From Rhizobiaceae bacterium (GTDB lineage Bacteria > Pseudomonadota > Alphaproteobacteria > Rhizobiales > Rhizobiaceae): a stretch of DNA of 64,000 nt. The stretch covers positions 1-64,000 of the forward strand of contig JAHBYV010000004.1 in NCBI GenBank assembly GCA_019635795.1, given 5' to 3'. Shown in pieces: positions 36,204-45,110 of the stretch (position 1 is its first letter; every line of letters starts with the position of its first letter). Below the pieces are notes generated by a model. The model made no database searches, had not been told where the DNA came from, and was given only the letters and a program-made list of their open reading frames with translations. The position numbers and the translations under genes were made by a program.

Positions 36204-38045
36204 CTAGACGCCCACGCGCTGCTTTTTGCGGTTCGCGACCTGGGTGGACGCGGCGTCGCGTACGCTTTTGCGGTTGGAAACCTCCGGCAAGCCAATGTCC
36301 CAGAACACGTCGCCCGGGGTCCAGATCTTATCGTCGAGTCTTACTGTGATTACGGTCGTGCGGTCCGTTGTTTTCGCCCACTCGACGGCTTCGCGAAGGT
36401 CTGCCAGACTTTCAACCTTGCGAGACAACGCGCCCATCGATGCCGCGTGCTGCGCAAAATCAACGGTGAAAGGTTCCACTACACGGCAGTCGCGTATCAT
36501 GTTGTTGAAGTTGACGCCGCCAGCCGCGCTCTGCAAGCGGTCAATGATCAGGTAGCCAGCATTGTCGCAAACCACGATAATGAGCTTGTGGCCTGTAAGA
36601 ACCGACGAGTAGATATCGGAATTCATCATCAAGTAGGTTCCGTCGCCGACCAGCACGAATGTATTTCGTTCCGGCTCAGCCATTGCCGCACCCCAACCGC
36701 CGGCTATCTCATACCCCATGCATGAGAACCCGTATTCGATGTCCACAGTGTTGGGAGATTTGACACGCCAGTTCTTACTCGTCTCTCCGGGCAAGCCACC
36801 GGCGGCGGTTATGACCATGTCACGCTCATCTGCAAGCGTATTTACGACGCCGATCACCTGCGCATAGCTCGGATTGGGGCCGTTTGTCGGCTTTTGCATT
36901 TCATCAATAACATCGTTCCATTTAGCAAATTCGGCCTTTCCTTTTTGCGTCCAGCCAGAATCTGCTTTCCAATCTTTCACGGCTTCAGCCAGTTCCGAAA
37001 CCGCCTCGCGCGCATCTGCCACCACTGCCAGCGAGCGGTGTTTGATCGCGTCATGACGGGCAGCGTTGATCGATATGAACTTTGCATCCTGCGAGAAGCA
37101 GGTCCACGAGCCCGTGGTGAAATCGGCCAGGCGTGTACCTACGGCGAGAATGACATCGGCCTCTGCAGCCAAAGCATTTGCAGATAATGCGCCGGAAATG
37201 CCCATTGGGCCGATATGGGCAGGGTGCTCGTGATGGACGCCGCCTTTGCCTGCAATTGTTTCGGAAAGCGGAATGCCGTGCTTGGCGGCAAGATCACCGA
37301 GTACCTTACCTGCTTGCGAGTAACGAACACCGCCCCCGGCTATAATCAGCGGACGCTTGGCTTTCATCAAAAGTCTGGCAGCTTCCGCAATACGCTCGCG
37401 GTCTGGCCGTATGCGTACCGGTTGGTGCACGGTTTCTTCGAAGAAAACCTCTGGATAGTCGAAGGCAACCTCCTGTGTATCCTGAGGCAGACCGATGAAG
37501 GCCGGGCCGCAGTCACCGGGGTCCAGCATCGTTGCGACAGCTTGGGGAAGTGACGAGAGTATCTGTTCTGGATGAACGATGCGATCCCAGAAGCGGGTAA
37601 CAGCCTTAAATGCGTCATTGACGTTAATATTGGGATTGTTGAAGTGTTCGACCTGCTGAAGGACAGGGTCTGGACGCCGGCTGGTGAATGCATCACCAGC
37701 AAGGATCAGCAAGGGGAGCCGGTTCGAATGTGCAACCCCAGCGGCTGTGACCATGTTCAATGCGCCGGGTCCGATTGAGGAAGCGCACACCATTATCTGG
37801 CGGCGCAGTTTGGCTCTGGTATATCCAATTGCAGCCAGCGCCATGGACTGCTCATTTTGGCCGCGCCAGGTCGGCATTCGGTCGCGCACTTCTTCAAGGG
37901 CTTCTGCAAGACACGTTACGTTTCCGTGTCCGAAGATCGCAAATACACCTGGGAACAGCGGAACGCGCTCGCCATCGATAATCGTGAATTGATTGCAGAG
38001 GTAGCGCACCAGTGCTTGCGTCATTGTAAGGCGAACCGTTGACAT
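36204..38045 (-). CDS. iolD: IolD-like trihydroxycyclohexanedione hydrolase (ThDP-dependent)
   Basis: A 613-residue acetolactate-synthase-like enzyme. The IolD branch marks are FPGVFAIFGHGNVTCLAEAL at the start, RGQNEQSMALAAIGYTRA, SIGPGALNMVTAAGVAHSNR and PVLQQVEHFNNPNINVNDAF. The ThDP motif is GDGTYLMMNSDIYSSVL ending VVCDN. IolD opens the ring of 3,5/4-trihydroxycyclohexane-1,2-dione to 5-deoxy-glucuronate in inositol breakdown. The ATG at 38045 follows GGAAAGGAAAG; 15 earlier codons are not needed. IolB and IolC are not in this window, so either they lie elsewhere or the ring-cleavage product has another fate. Confidence 0.87.
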   Translation of the reverse strand: MSTVRLTMTQALVRYLCNQFTIIDGERVPLFPGVFAIFGHGNVTCLAEALEEVRDRMPTWRGQNEQSMALAAIGYTRAKLRRQIMVCASSIGPGALNMVTAAGVAHSNRLPLLILAGDAFTSRRPDPVLQQVEHFNNPNINVNDAFKAVTRFWDRIVHPEQILSSLPQAVATMLDPGDCGPAFIGLPQDTQEVAFDYPEVFFEETVHQPVRIRPDRERIAEAARLLMKAKRPLIIAGGGVRYSQAGKVLGDLAAKHGIPLSETIAGKGGVHHEHPAHIGPMGISGALSANALAAEADVILAVGTRLADFTTGSWTCFSQDAKFISINAARHDAIKHRSLAVVADAREAVSELAEAVKDWKADSGWTQKGKAEFAKWNDVIDEMQKPTNGPNPSYAQVIGVVNTLADERDMVITAAGGLPGETSKNWRVKSPNTVDIEYGFSCMGYEIAGGWGAAMAEPERNTFVLVGDGTYLMMNSDIYSSVLTGHKLIIVVCDNAGYLIIDRLQSAAGGVNFNNMIRDCRVVEPFTVDFAQHAASMGALSRKVESLADLREAVEWAKTTDRTTVITVRLDDKIWTPGDVFWDIGLPEVSNRKSVRDAASTQVANRKKQRVGV

Positions 38046-38132
38046 TCGCTTTCCTTTCCAATCGTTCAGCCGCCTGCTGGCAGCTTGCATTGAATTCGAC
38101 CCTTAAGATTGGCCACGTGTCATCGCTGGCAG

Positions 38133-38924
38133 CTAGCGCTCACCAGACATGATCACGTGGACGATATCCTTTTGGGAGGTTTCCGAAGTTCGCATTTCAG
38201 CCGCTTTGCGGCCGCGATAGAGAACTGCGATGCGGTCTGTAACCTGCATCACATCTCCCATATTGTGAGTGATATACAGAACGGCAACGCCCTGACTGGC
38301 CAATTGGCGGGTAAGCGCGAGCACCTTGTTCTGCTCCGGTACGCTTAATGCCGCTGTCGGCTCATCAAGGATAACCATATTGGCTTTCCAGCGTATCGCA
38401 CGGGCGATTGCTATCGCCTGGCGCTGGCCGCCCGACAGTGCGTTGACGTTTACCCTGAGCGATGGGATGTGAATATCGAGCTGCTTCAGCGTTTCTGCCG
38501 CGTCGCGCTCCATCTCGCGGCGTTTCAACACGCGGATCAGTTTTGGAACTATGTCAAACGTCCGTTCGCGGCCAATGAACAGATTGTCGGCCACTGCCAG
38601 GTTCGGCAACAGGGCAAGGTCCTGGAACACGGTTTCGATGCCGAGGGAGTGGGCGCGATCAGGCGAGCTGATTTTCACCGGAGCGCCACAACACTCCATA
38701 GTTCCGCTCGATGGAGCGAAAACGCCGGATATCAGATTCACCATCGTCGTTTTGCCAGCGCCGTTGTCGCCGAGTAAGCCAAGGACTTCGCCACGATGAA
38801 TTTCGAGGTCGATGTCTTCCAATGCGGTCAAAGCGCCCCAGCGCTTCGTTATACCGCTGAGCTTGAGAAATGGAGCCTGATCCTGTCGGGGGAGTTGAGA
38901 CATTTCGGCTTCTGTGGCGCTCAT
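38133..38924 (-). CDS. Sugar ABC transporter ATP-binding protein, single-domain FrcA type
   Basis: A 263-residue ATPase with one nucleotide-binding domain, unlike the double-domain RbsA. Walker A is GDNGAGKTTMV, the signature LSGGQRQAIAIARAI, Walker B MVILDEPTAAL, H-loop YITHNMGDV. This FrcA-like layout is common in rhizobial sugar importers. It overlaps the next barrel gene upstream by four bases (ATGA). The permease and binding protein of the same operon are separated from it by two metabolic genes. Confidence 0.9.
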   Translation of the reverse strand: MSATEAEMSQLPRQDQAPFLKLSGITKRWGALTALEDIDLEIHRGEVLGLLGDNGAGKTTMVNLISGVFAPSSGTMECCGAPVKISSPDRAHSLGIETVFQDLALLPNLAVADNLFIGRERTFDIVPKLIRVLKRREMERDAAETLKQLDIHIPSLRVNVNALSGGQRQAIAIARAIRWKANMVILDEPTAALSVPEQNKVLALTRQLASQGVAVLYITHNMGDVMQVTDRIAVLYRGRKAAEMRTSETSQKDIVHVIMSGER

Positions 38925-39760
38925 GTGTCGTTCCTCATCTGGATACCGAAGCGGCGCAGAAACGCGATGCCATGGTCAAGGATGGTCTGTTCATCCTGCT
39001 TCCACCCAAACACCTGTGCTTCGTATTCTATTGAGAGTGCGCCGTCGTAACCGGATCGTGCCAACGCTGGTATTAATCCTGCGAAATCGATCGTACCTTC
39101 GTCGAGGGGCGGAAAGCTGAAATCCGGATATCGTCCAAGTCCGTCTTTCAAATGCACGTGGACAATATGCTCTCCAAGTTCCTCTACGAGGCGGGCTGGA
39201 TCTTCGCCTTGCACTTCCAGATGGCTGGGATCGAAATTGATTTTGAAAGGCACCCCACCAAGGTCCGAGAACAGGCGCTTATAGTCGTCGATCGAATGAA
39301 ACAGATGACCCGCAATGGCTTCGACGGCCAGTTCAACACCATGGCGCTTGGCGTAGTCTGTTGTCTTTTCAACAGCTTCCGCAAACCACCTCCAGCCATC
39401 ATCGTAGGTGCCTTCAGTCGCTTGCGGTCCGGAAAGGATGTGGACGACCGGAGAATTGACGTCCACTGCGAGGTCGATGCAGCCATTGACGTAGTCAATC
39501 GCCGCCTGCCGCTCAGCCTTGTCAGCTGAGACCATCAGCAGATGCGCACCGACCGCAGGGATCGTTATGTTGGAACTCCGGCAGGCGTCAATAATGCCCT
39601 GACGTGTCTCTCGGGTGGTGCCTGGAGAAACATGCGCTGGCGCCCAGGGCAATGTTTCGGCGTTCAGTTCAATTGCCGGGTAGCCAACAGCGGCCACTCG
39701 CTCGACCACCGCCAGGATAGGCTTATCTGGTATCCCGACACTATGGAAACAGCCATACAT
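38921..39760 (-). CDS. Sugar phosphate isomerase/epimerase-family TIM-barrel protein
   Basis: A 279-residue barrel, the shortest of the three in this operon. Motifs: MYGCFHSVGIPDKPILAVVE, YPAIELNAETLPW, VELAVEAIAGHLFHS, FKINFDPSHLEVQGEDP (metal site), IVHVHLKDGLGRYPDF and LSIEYEAQVFGW. It lies between the Gfo/Idh/MocA gene (10 bases) and the ATPase (overlap). Likely converts the keto product of that dehydrogenase by isomerisation, epimerisation or water elimination. Confidence 0.86.
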   Translation of the reverse strand: MYGCFHSVGIPDKPILAVVERVAAVGYPAIELNAETLPWAPAHVSPGTTRETRQGIIDACRSSNITIPAVGAHLLMVSADKAERQAAIDYVNGCIDLAVDVNSPVVHILSGPQATEGTYDDGWRWFAEAVEKTTDYAKRHGVELAVEAIAGHLFHSIDDYKRLFSDLGGVPFKINFDPSHLEVQGEDPARLVEELGEHIVHVHLKDGLGRYPDFSFPPLDEGTIDFAGLIPALARSGYDGALSIEYEAQVFGWKQDEQTILDHGIAFLRRFGIQMRNDT

Positions 39761-39769
39761 GGCAGAGCC

Positions 39770-40897
39770 TCAGCGATAGTTTGGGATGATGAAGGGAGCG
39801 TCGGGTGGCAGAGGCAGATCTACCCATCGCCCACTGTCCATGGACAGGTGAGCTGCCTGAACAACTTCCTGTGCCTTGAGGCCATCCATTCCGGTGATAA
39901 CAGGCGGATGCTCCCCGTTTACGGCCTCACAGAAGCTTTTTAGCTGCGCCTCGTAGGGGCTCAGGCGCGGGGGCTTAACTGTAATCCATCCGCCTTCAAA
40001 CGTCTTCCACCAGGCATCGGGATAATGCGCTTCGCGCAGTATGTCGGGCAGGTCTTTGGCACTCTTCTCGGTGTAAACCGACAGCGGCGAGGCATTGTAA
40101 GGATTGATGGATTCACTTGCGATGTGGATCGTTCCTTCCGATCCATAAAGGTCCGTTCCATCACCAATGTTGGGCGAATATCGATTGCCTGAGAGACAAC
40201 CGCGACCTCCGTTCTCGAAGCGCGTTAACAGCCAGACATTGTCGTCGACCTTTTGGGGAAGCTCACTATGGGTGAGTTCCGCGAACACACCAGAAATGTC
40301 TCCGACCAAATGTCGGGCAAGGTCAATCCGGTGAATGGTGAGGTCAATAATTGTGGCGCCACCTGATTGCGCAAGGTCATACCGGTATGACGTTGCAGCC
40401 GGATAGGCAGTCGATTTTTCTGAGTAAATCGACCGCATCTGGTGAACTTTGCCAATGAAGCCCGAGTCTACAAGAGCTTTTGCAATCTGCACCTGTCCCC
40501 AAAAGCGCTGGTTGAAACCCACCTGGAGAACGACGCCAGCTTTCGCACACGCATCCACCATGCGTCGGCATTCCGCGACTTCGATTGCCAGCGGCTTTTC
40601 GCACAATACGTGCTTCCCGTGTTCTGCTGCGGCGATGACGCCTTCTGCATGGTAGAGATTTGGCGTTGCAACGACGACCGCGTCAACGTTGCTGCTTTCA
40701 AGCATCTTTTCAAGATCGTTGAAGGCAGTGCCGCCGAAGTCTTTCGTAAGCGCCTCCGCACGGGAAAGGTCGCGGTCAAAGACTGCAGTCAGCTCTGCGA
40801 CATCCGAATTGGTGATTACCGGGGCATGGCTGAGCCGCATAATTGCGCCGGCTCCGACGAGACCAATGCGAACTGGCTTCATTCTATTGTTTGACAT
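39770..40897 (-). CDS. Gfo/Idh/MocA-family oxidoreductase
   Basis: A 375-residue dehydrogenase, second of its kind in the operon. The Rossmann motif is IGLVGAGAIMRLSHAPVI, then VVVATPNLYHAEGVIAA, CEKPLAIEVAECRRMV (catalytic lysine) and GGATIIDLTIHRIDLARHLVG (active-site histidine). The two dehydrogenases differ widely in the C-terminal half, so they likely act on different substrates or positions rather than being recent duplicates. Confidence 0.9.
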   Translation of the reverse strand: MSNNRMKPVRIGLVGAGAIMRLSHAPVITNSDVAELTAVFDRDLSRAEALTKDFGGTAFNDLEKMLESSNVDAVVVATPNLYHAEGVIAAAEHGKHVLCEKPLAIEVAECRRMVDACAKAGVVLQVGFNQRFWGQVQIAKALVDSGFIGKVHQMRSIYSEKSTAYPAATSYRYDLAQSGGATIIDLTIHRIDLARHLVGDISGVFAELTHSELPQKVDDNVWLLTRFENGGRGCLSGNRYSPNIGDGTDLYGSEGTIHIASESINPYNASPLSVYTEKSAKDLPDILREAHYPDAWWKTFEGGWITVKPPRLSPYEAQLKSFCEAVNGEHPPVITGMDGLKAQEVVQAAHLSMDSGRWVDLPLPPDAPFIIPNYR

Positions 40898-40924
40898 GTT
40901 TCCGCTTCTTCAAGTCGAGATGGG

Positions 40925-41860
40925 TCACTTGATGATTTTCAGTTTTCCGCGACGGATCGAGATCATTACGGCTACGATCAGTACGACGCCGGTCAGGACC
41001 GTCTGCACATTGGTTGGTACGCCCATGATGATCAGACCATTTGCCAGTGACATGATCACCAGGCTGCCAACCGCTGTTCCGATGATTGAGCCGGTTCCTC
41101 CGGTAAGGGGCGTGCCGCCAATGACGACTGCGGAGATTGCGAGCAGCTCGAAGCCTGTGCCGACGGTCGGGCTGCCAGAACCCAATTGCGAAGTCAGGAT
41201 GCTCCCGCCCATGCCGGCAAAAATGCCCGAGATGACGAACATCGCAAATTTAACAGTATCGACCGGGATGCCGAGAACCCGTGCTTTTTCTTCGTCGCCG
41301 CCAATTGCGAGCGTGTACCGTCCGTACGTCGTGAAGTGGAGGAGGGCACCCATGATAACGACCGAGATTGCCGCTATGATGAAGGGTACCGGTGGTGTGC
41401 CGAACATGTAGAAGTCGCTCGAAAGCGGGATAGGGACTGGTGCACCCCCGGTGAATATTACCGTGCAACCGCGTGCGACTGAAAGCATACCCAGTGTGAC
41501 AACGAAGGATGGAATACGGCCGAAAACGAATATCGCGCCGTTAATAGCACCGAGCGCCCCGCCAACGAGTGGCCCGATAATGAAAGCGTACGCTCCCATG
41601 CTGGGCACCATGCTGGCGGTCACTGCGCCGGAGAATGCCATCAGCGATCCGACGCTGAGGTCGATGCTGCCGCCGATAATTATGAAGGTTATTCCAATGG
41701 CAACTACGCAGAGAACTGCGGTATTCTGAAGTACAATGCCGAGATTGTTCACCGTCAAGAAACGGTCAGGCGATAAAATCCCGAAAACCAGTACAACCGC
41801 TATTAAAGCTACATAAGCAATGTAGCGTGACAAAAAACGACCCACGTCACCAGCTGACAT
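40925..41860 (-). CDS. Ribose-type ABC transporter permease (RbsC family)
   Basis: A 311-residue permease with eight or more predicted helices. The family signature GGSIDLSVGSLMAFSG is near residue 65; GGTPLTGGTGSIIGTAVGSL and a basic tail ISIRRGKLKIIK close it. It follows the binding protein and precedes the first dehydrogenase. A single permease plus single-domain ATPase fits an FrcC/FrcA-like importer working as homodimers. Confidence 0.92.
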   Translation of the reverse strand: MSAGDVGRFLSRYIAYVALIAVVLVFGILSPDRFLTVNNLGIVLQNTAVLCVVAIGITFIIIGGSIDLSVGSLMAFSGAVTASMVPSMGAYAFIIGPLVGGALGAINGAIFVFGRIPSFVVTLGMLSVARGCTVIFTGGAPVPIPLSSDFYMFGTPPVPFIIAAISVVIMGALLHFTTYGRYTLAIGGDEEKARVLGIPVDTVKFAMFVISGIFAGMGGSILTSQLGSGSPTVGTGFELLAISAVVIGGTPLTGGTGSIIGTAVGSLVIMSLANGLIIMGVPTNVQTVLTGVVLIVAVMISIRRGKLKIIK

Positions 41861-41891
41861 AACTATCCCCTAACAGTCCGATATATGATGA

Positions 41892-41914
41892 CTGCCAACC
41901 GGGATGGCTGGCAG
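41892..41914 (-). terminator. Hairpin after the RbsB-type binding-protein gene
   Basis: In minus-strand RNA CUGCCAGCC pairs with GGUUGGCAG around a five-base loop, with one G-U pair. It sits between the binding-protein stop and the permease start and has no T-run. Probably a processing or stabilising stem. Confidence 0.65.
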
Positions 41915-41925
41915 CCATCAGCAAG

Positions 41926-42987
41926 CTATTTCGTCTGCAGTGGGAAGGTTTGGGCTTTGGTGCCCGGATTGTTGGTGATCGTATAGTCCTTGACCGCATA
42001 AGGCGGCGGGTTATCGATGAACTGCTGCTTGAATGCAGCGAAGTTGTCGCTATTAACACCGAGCATATCGAGCCGGATGTCGGTGCTTATAGGCTTGTGG
42101 CCATTCAGCGTATCGTAAGCGATCATCACACCGAACCCAACCTGAAGCCAGTGGCCGCCAGTCGAGAATGTGTAGTTGGTCTTGTTTTCAATGAGATCAA
42201 GAGCCTGTGCTACGAGGTCAATGCCCGCGAGCTTGATTTCTGAGTCACGTCCAGCCTGCTTGATTGCGCGAAATGCACCGAGGCACAGACCATCATTAAA
42301 GCACCACACGGAGTCGATCGTTCCGGGAGCGTGCGCAGCAAGCAGGTTCTGCATAGCCTGATAACCGGCATCTTCAGATTCGCCGGCCCCGACATATTGT
42401 ACGAGCTCTACGCCTGGCGACGCCTTTATCTGCTCGTCGAGACCTTGCTGACGACCTTCTGCCACTGAAGAACCGGGCGTTCCGCCCAGACCTACAATCT
42501 TCTTTGCGCCATGATCGATCAGGAATTTCGCCACGTCACGGCCGGCTGTCACATCGTTCGGGCCAACAAAAGCTACATAAGGCGCATCAGGGTTATCAGC
42601 CGGAAAACCGGGGTAGCGGTCGACGATTACAATTGGGAGGTTTGCCCGCTTTGCGAGCGCAATAATGCCCGGTGCGCTGGCTGTCGACTGCGGTGTAACC
42701 ACCAATGCATTTGCACCTGCAGCGATAAGGGATTGCACATCTGCCAACTGCTTTTCTTCGCGGTTTTCCGCTCCGACAACTACGAGCTTAACGCCCAGTT
42801 CATCGGCTGCGTGTTGAGCGAATTTGGTCGCATTAACCCAGAACGGGTTGTCTAGCGTCGGAATGGAAACCCCGATGGTTTGCGTCTGCGCAAGCGCGTT
42901 TGTGCCGGTGGATGTGATTCCGATGATCGCCACCATGGCGGTCATCATTAGTCCGCGACGCGTAATCCTTTGAAAGCTGCCGTGCAT
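41926..42987 (-). CDS. Sugar ABC transporter substrate-binding protein (RbsB type)
   Basis: A 353-residue periplasmic protein. The signal peptide starts MHGSFQRITRRGLMMTAMVA, with a possible twin-arginine (TRRGLM), and ends near NALAQT. The mature part begins TIGVSIPTLDNPFWVNATKFA, typical of the RbsB/peripla_BP_4 fold, with ANALVVTPQSTASAPGIIALA. The ATG at 42987 follows GAGGGAGGAG; the frame to 43140 is upstream DNA. First gene of a nine-gene operon (binding protein to last isomerase). Ligand likely a cyclitol or sugar, given IolD. Confidence 0.92.
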   Translation of the reverse strand: MHGSFQRITRRGLMMTAMVAIIGITSTGTNALAQTQTIGVSIPTLDNPFWVNATKFAQHAADELGVKLVVVGAENREEKQLADVQSLIAAGANALVVTPQSTASAPGIIALAKRANLPIVIVDRYPGFPADNPDAPYVAFVGPNDVTAGRDVAKFLIDHGAKKIVGLGGTPGSSVAEGRQQGLDEQIKASPGVELVQYVGAGESEDAGYQAMQNLLAAHAPGTIDSVWCFNDGLCLGAFRAIKQAGRDSEIKLAGIDLVAQALDLIENKTNYTFSTGGHWLQVGFGVMIAYDTLNGHKPISTDIRLDMLGVNSDNFAAFKQQFIDNPPPYAVKDYTITNNPGTKAQTFPLQTK

Positions 42988-43098
42988 TGATTTCTCCTCC
43001 CTCTGTGAAATAGCCGAACCATCGTTGGTTGCGGCGAAACAACTTCGCCCATTCTCCTCCCTGAAGAATTGTCGGGCTGTTGTGCGATATTTGAATGA

Positions 43099-43127
43099 AG
43101 CTAAAGGTATCGGATCAAATATGTCAA
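43099..43127 (-). promoter_or_regulatory. Candidate sigma-70-type promoter of the sugar/cyclitol operon
   Basis: On the minus strand TTGACA (43127-43122) and TTAGCT (43104-43099) are 17 bases apart, ending about 110 bases before the binding-protein start. Imperfect repeats of TTTGATC flank the -35 region and may be a regulator site. The rest of the 395-base gap between 42988 and 43382 is AT-rich and holds no gene. Confidence 0.5.
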
Positions 43128-43336
43128 CACTGTAGATCAAAACCGTGCGTAAAATATGGTGACAATTTTTCGGCCGAGTATTCGCTAAATGACGATATTT
43201 TGTCTCTATTTGCGTTCAAATCGACGAGAATCGCTTGAATTCCATCAGAACGGATGCGATTTCAGCCAATTTCGGAGGTGGAGCAGGAATTCTGCAACCG
43301 CGGCCTTCTTGAATTAGATACTGCTGTTAAGTCGAA

Positions 43337-43357
43337 TCGTTGATTATAAATCAACGA
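43337..43357. terminator. Inverted repeat in the gap after the dehydratase gene
   Basis: TCGTTGATT (43337-43345) and AATCAACGA (43349-43357) form a perfect nine-base inverted repeat with a three-base loop, 26 bases past the dehydratase stop. It may be a weak terminator for that leftward transcript, or an operator; there is no T-run to decide. Confidence 0.45.
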
Positions 43358-43382
43358 TGATGCGTTTATATCAATAATGAGC

Positions 43383-45098
43383 CTATTCGGAAGGGTTTGC
43401 TTTCAGAAAATCGAAGTCACATCCTTCGTCTGCCTGTAGAACATGGTCGCGATAGAGGAGATCGTACCCACGAGAGGCAGGTCGCATTCCGGCGTTATGC
43501 TCGGCCCGCCGACGTTCCAGCTCCTCATCCGATACGAGAAGGCTTATAGAGTGGTTCTTTACGCTCAGCGCGATTTGGTCACCGTTTCGGACAAGACCGA
43601 TTGCGCCGCCTGAAGCGGCGTCAGGCGCGACATGGAGGACGATTGTTCCATAGGCTGTCCCGCTCATGCGCGCGTCAGAGATGCGCACCATGTCTTTGAC
43701 GCCGGCCCGGGCAAGCTTTGTTGGAATTGGTATGTATCCAGCTTCCGGCATGGCGGCCTCGCTGAGCGGTCCAGCGTTCTGAAGTACGAGGAAATCATCT
43801 GCTGTAACGTCCAGATCCGGGTCGTCGATGCGTGCCGCGAGGTCTTGCAACGAGGTGAAAACAACCGCTCGACCTGTTTTTTCAAAGAGGCTTGGGTCTG
43901 CTGCCGATCGCTTGATTATGGCGCCGCGCGGGGCGAGATTTCCAAACAGTGCAACCAGCCCACCATTCTCTCGAATGGGCGAGTCTACCGATTTCACCAC
44001 ACTGCGGTCCACCCACCCGTCGGCTGATCCGATGCGGTCGCCAATTGTTTCGCCGGTGATTGTCTCGCAATCGAGATGGAGAAGGTGCTTCAGTTCACGC
44101 ATTACAGCGGGAATGCCTCCAGCTGCATGTAAATCTTCCATGTAGGCGCTGCCGGTTGGCTTCAGATCGACGAGAACAGGCGTCGTATCGCTGACCTCAT
44201 TCATCCTTTTCAAATCAACCTTCAATCCAAGTCGACCTGCAATCGCTGCCAGATGGATGATGGCGTTTGTGGAGCCGCCGATTGCCATCAGAATGCGCAG
44301 GCCATTCTCAAGGGCTTTGTTGGTGATGATCTTTTTGGGCGTTTTGTTCGTGCCTATCAGGGAAACGGCGACGCGGCCAGTTTCCTCCGCAATGCGCAAG
44401 CGATCCGCATCCACAGCTGGTATTGCAGCCGACCCCGCAGGCATCATGCCGATAGCTTCTGCAAGCGCCGCCATCGTGCTGGCTGTGCCCATTACAGCGC
44501 AGGTCCCTGATGTGGAGGCCAAGCGCTTCTCCACGTTATCGATTTCCGTATCGCCCACATCACCGGCCCGGTATCGCTGCCAAAATCGACGGCAATCGGT
44601 GCAGGCACCCAGCCGCTCGCCGCGATGGCGACTGGTCGACATCGGCCCTGCAACAAGCTGAATCGCAGGGATGTCAGCCGAGGCCGCGCCCATCAATTGC
44701 GCCGGGACGGTCTTGTCGCATCCTCCCAGAAGAATGACGCTGTCCATTGGTTGGGCACGCGTCATCTCCTCCACATCCATCGACATCAGGTTACGGAACT
44801 TCAGGCTGGTAGGACTCAGGAAGACTTCACCAAGCGAGATCGTCGGAAATTCAAGCGGTAGGGCACCGGCTGCCAGCACACCTCGTTTGACCGCTTCGAT
44901 CATTTCCGGAAAGTGGCGGTGGCAATTGTTGAAGCCGCTGGCCGAATGTGCAATTCCGACAATTGGCCGGTCAAGCATTTGTCGGCTGTAGCCCATACTA
45001 CTGGCGAAGGATCGTCTCAGATAAATGCTGAATTTTCGATCCCCATAGTTGGTAAGGCCGCGTCTGAAGCCCTTGCTATCGTCGTCCTGACCAGTCAT
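43383..45098 (-). CDS. IlvD/Edd-family dihydroxyacid or sugar-acid dehydratase
   Basis: A 571-residue Fe-S dehydratase. The three cluster cysteines are in GGCDKTVPAQLMGAA, GACTDCRRFW and STSGTCAVMGTASTMAAL. Other marks are IGGSTNAIIHLAAIAGRLGL and DARMSGTAYGTIVLHVAPDA. The N-terminus (RRGLTNYGDRKFSIYLRRSF) and length match the sugar-acid branch (arabinonate, xylonate, galactonate) better than housekeeping IlvD. It would make a 2-keto-3-deoxy sugar acid. It follows the aldehyde dehydrogenase by 12 bases in an IclR-headed operon. Confidence 0.9.
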   Translation of the reverse strand: MTGQDDDSKGFRRGLTNYGDRKFSIYLRRSFASSMGYSRQMLDRPIVGIAHSASGFNNCHRHFPEMIEAVKRGVLAAGALPLEFPTISLGEVFLSPTSLKFRNLMSMDVEEMTRAQPMDSVILLGGCDKTVPAQLMGAASADIPAIQLVAGPMSTSRHRGERLGACTDCRRFWQRYRAGDVGDTEIDNVEKRLASTSGTCAVMGTASTMAALAEAIGMMPAGSAAIPAVDADRLRIAEETGRVAVSLIGTNKTPKKIITNKALENGLRILMAIGGSTNAIIHLAAIAGRLGLKVDLKRMNEVSDTTPVLVDLKPTGSAYMEDLHAAGGIPAVMRELKHLLHLDCETITGETIGDRIGSADGWVDRSVVKSVDSPIRENGGLVALFGNLAPRGAIIKRSAADPSLFEKTGRAVVFTSLQDLAARIDDPDLDVTADDFLVLQNAGPLSEAAMPEAGYIPIPTKLARAGVKDMVRISDARMSGTAYGTIVLHVAPDAASGGAIGLVRNGDQIALSVKNHSISLLVSDEELERRRAEHNAGMRPASRGYDLLYRDHVLQADEGCDFDFLKANPSE

Positions 45099-45110
45099 GG
45101 CGATACCCTC

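Noticed and set aside
36051..36725. Plus-strand frame of 224 codons
   Set aside because: Antisense to IolD and the barrel gene, with shadow-type composition.
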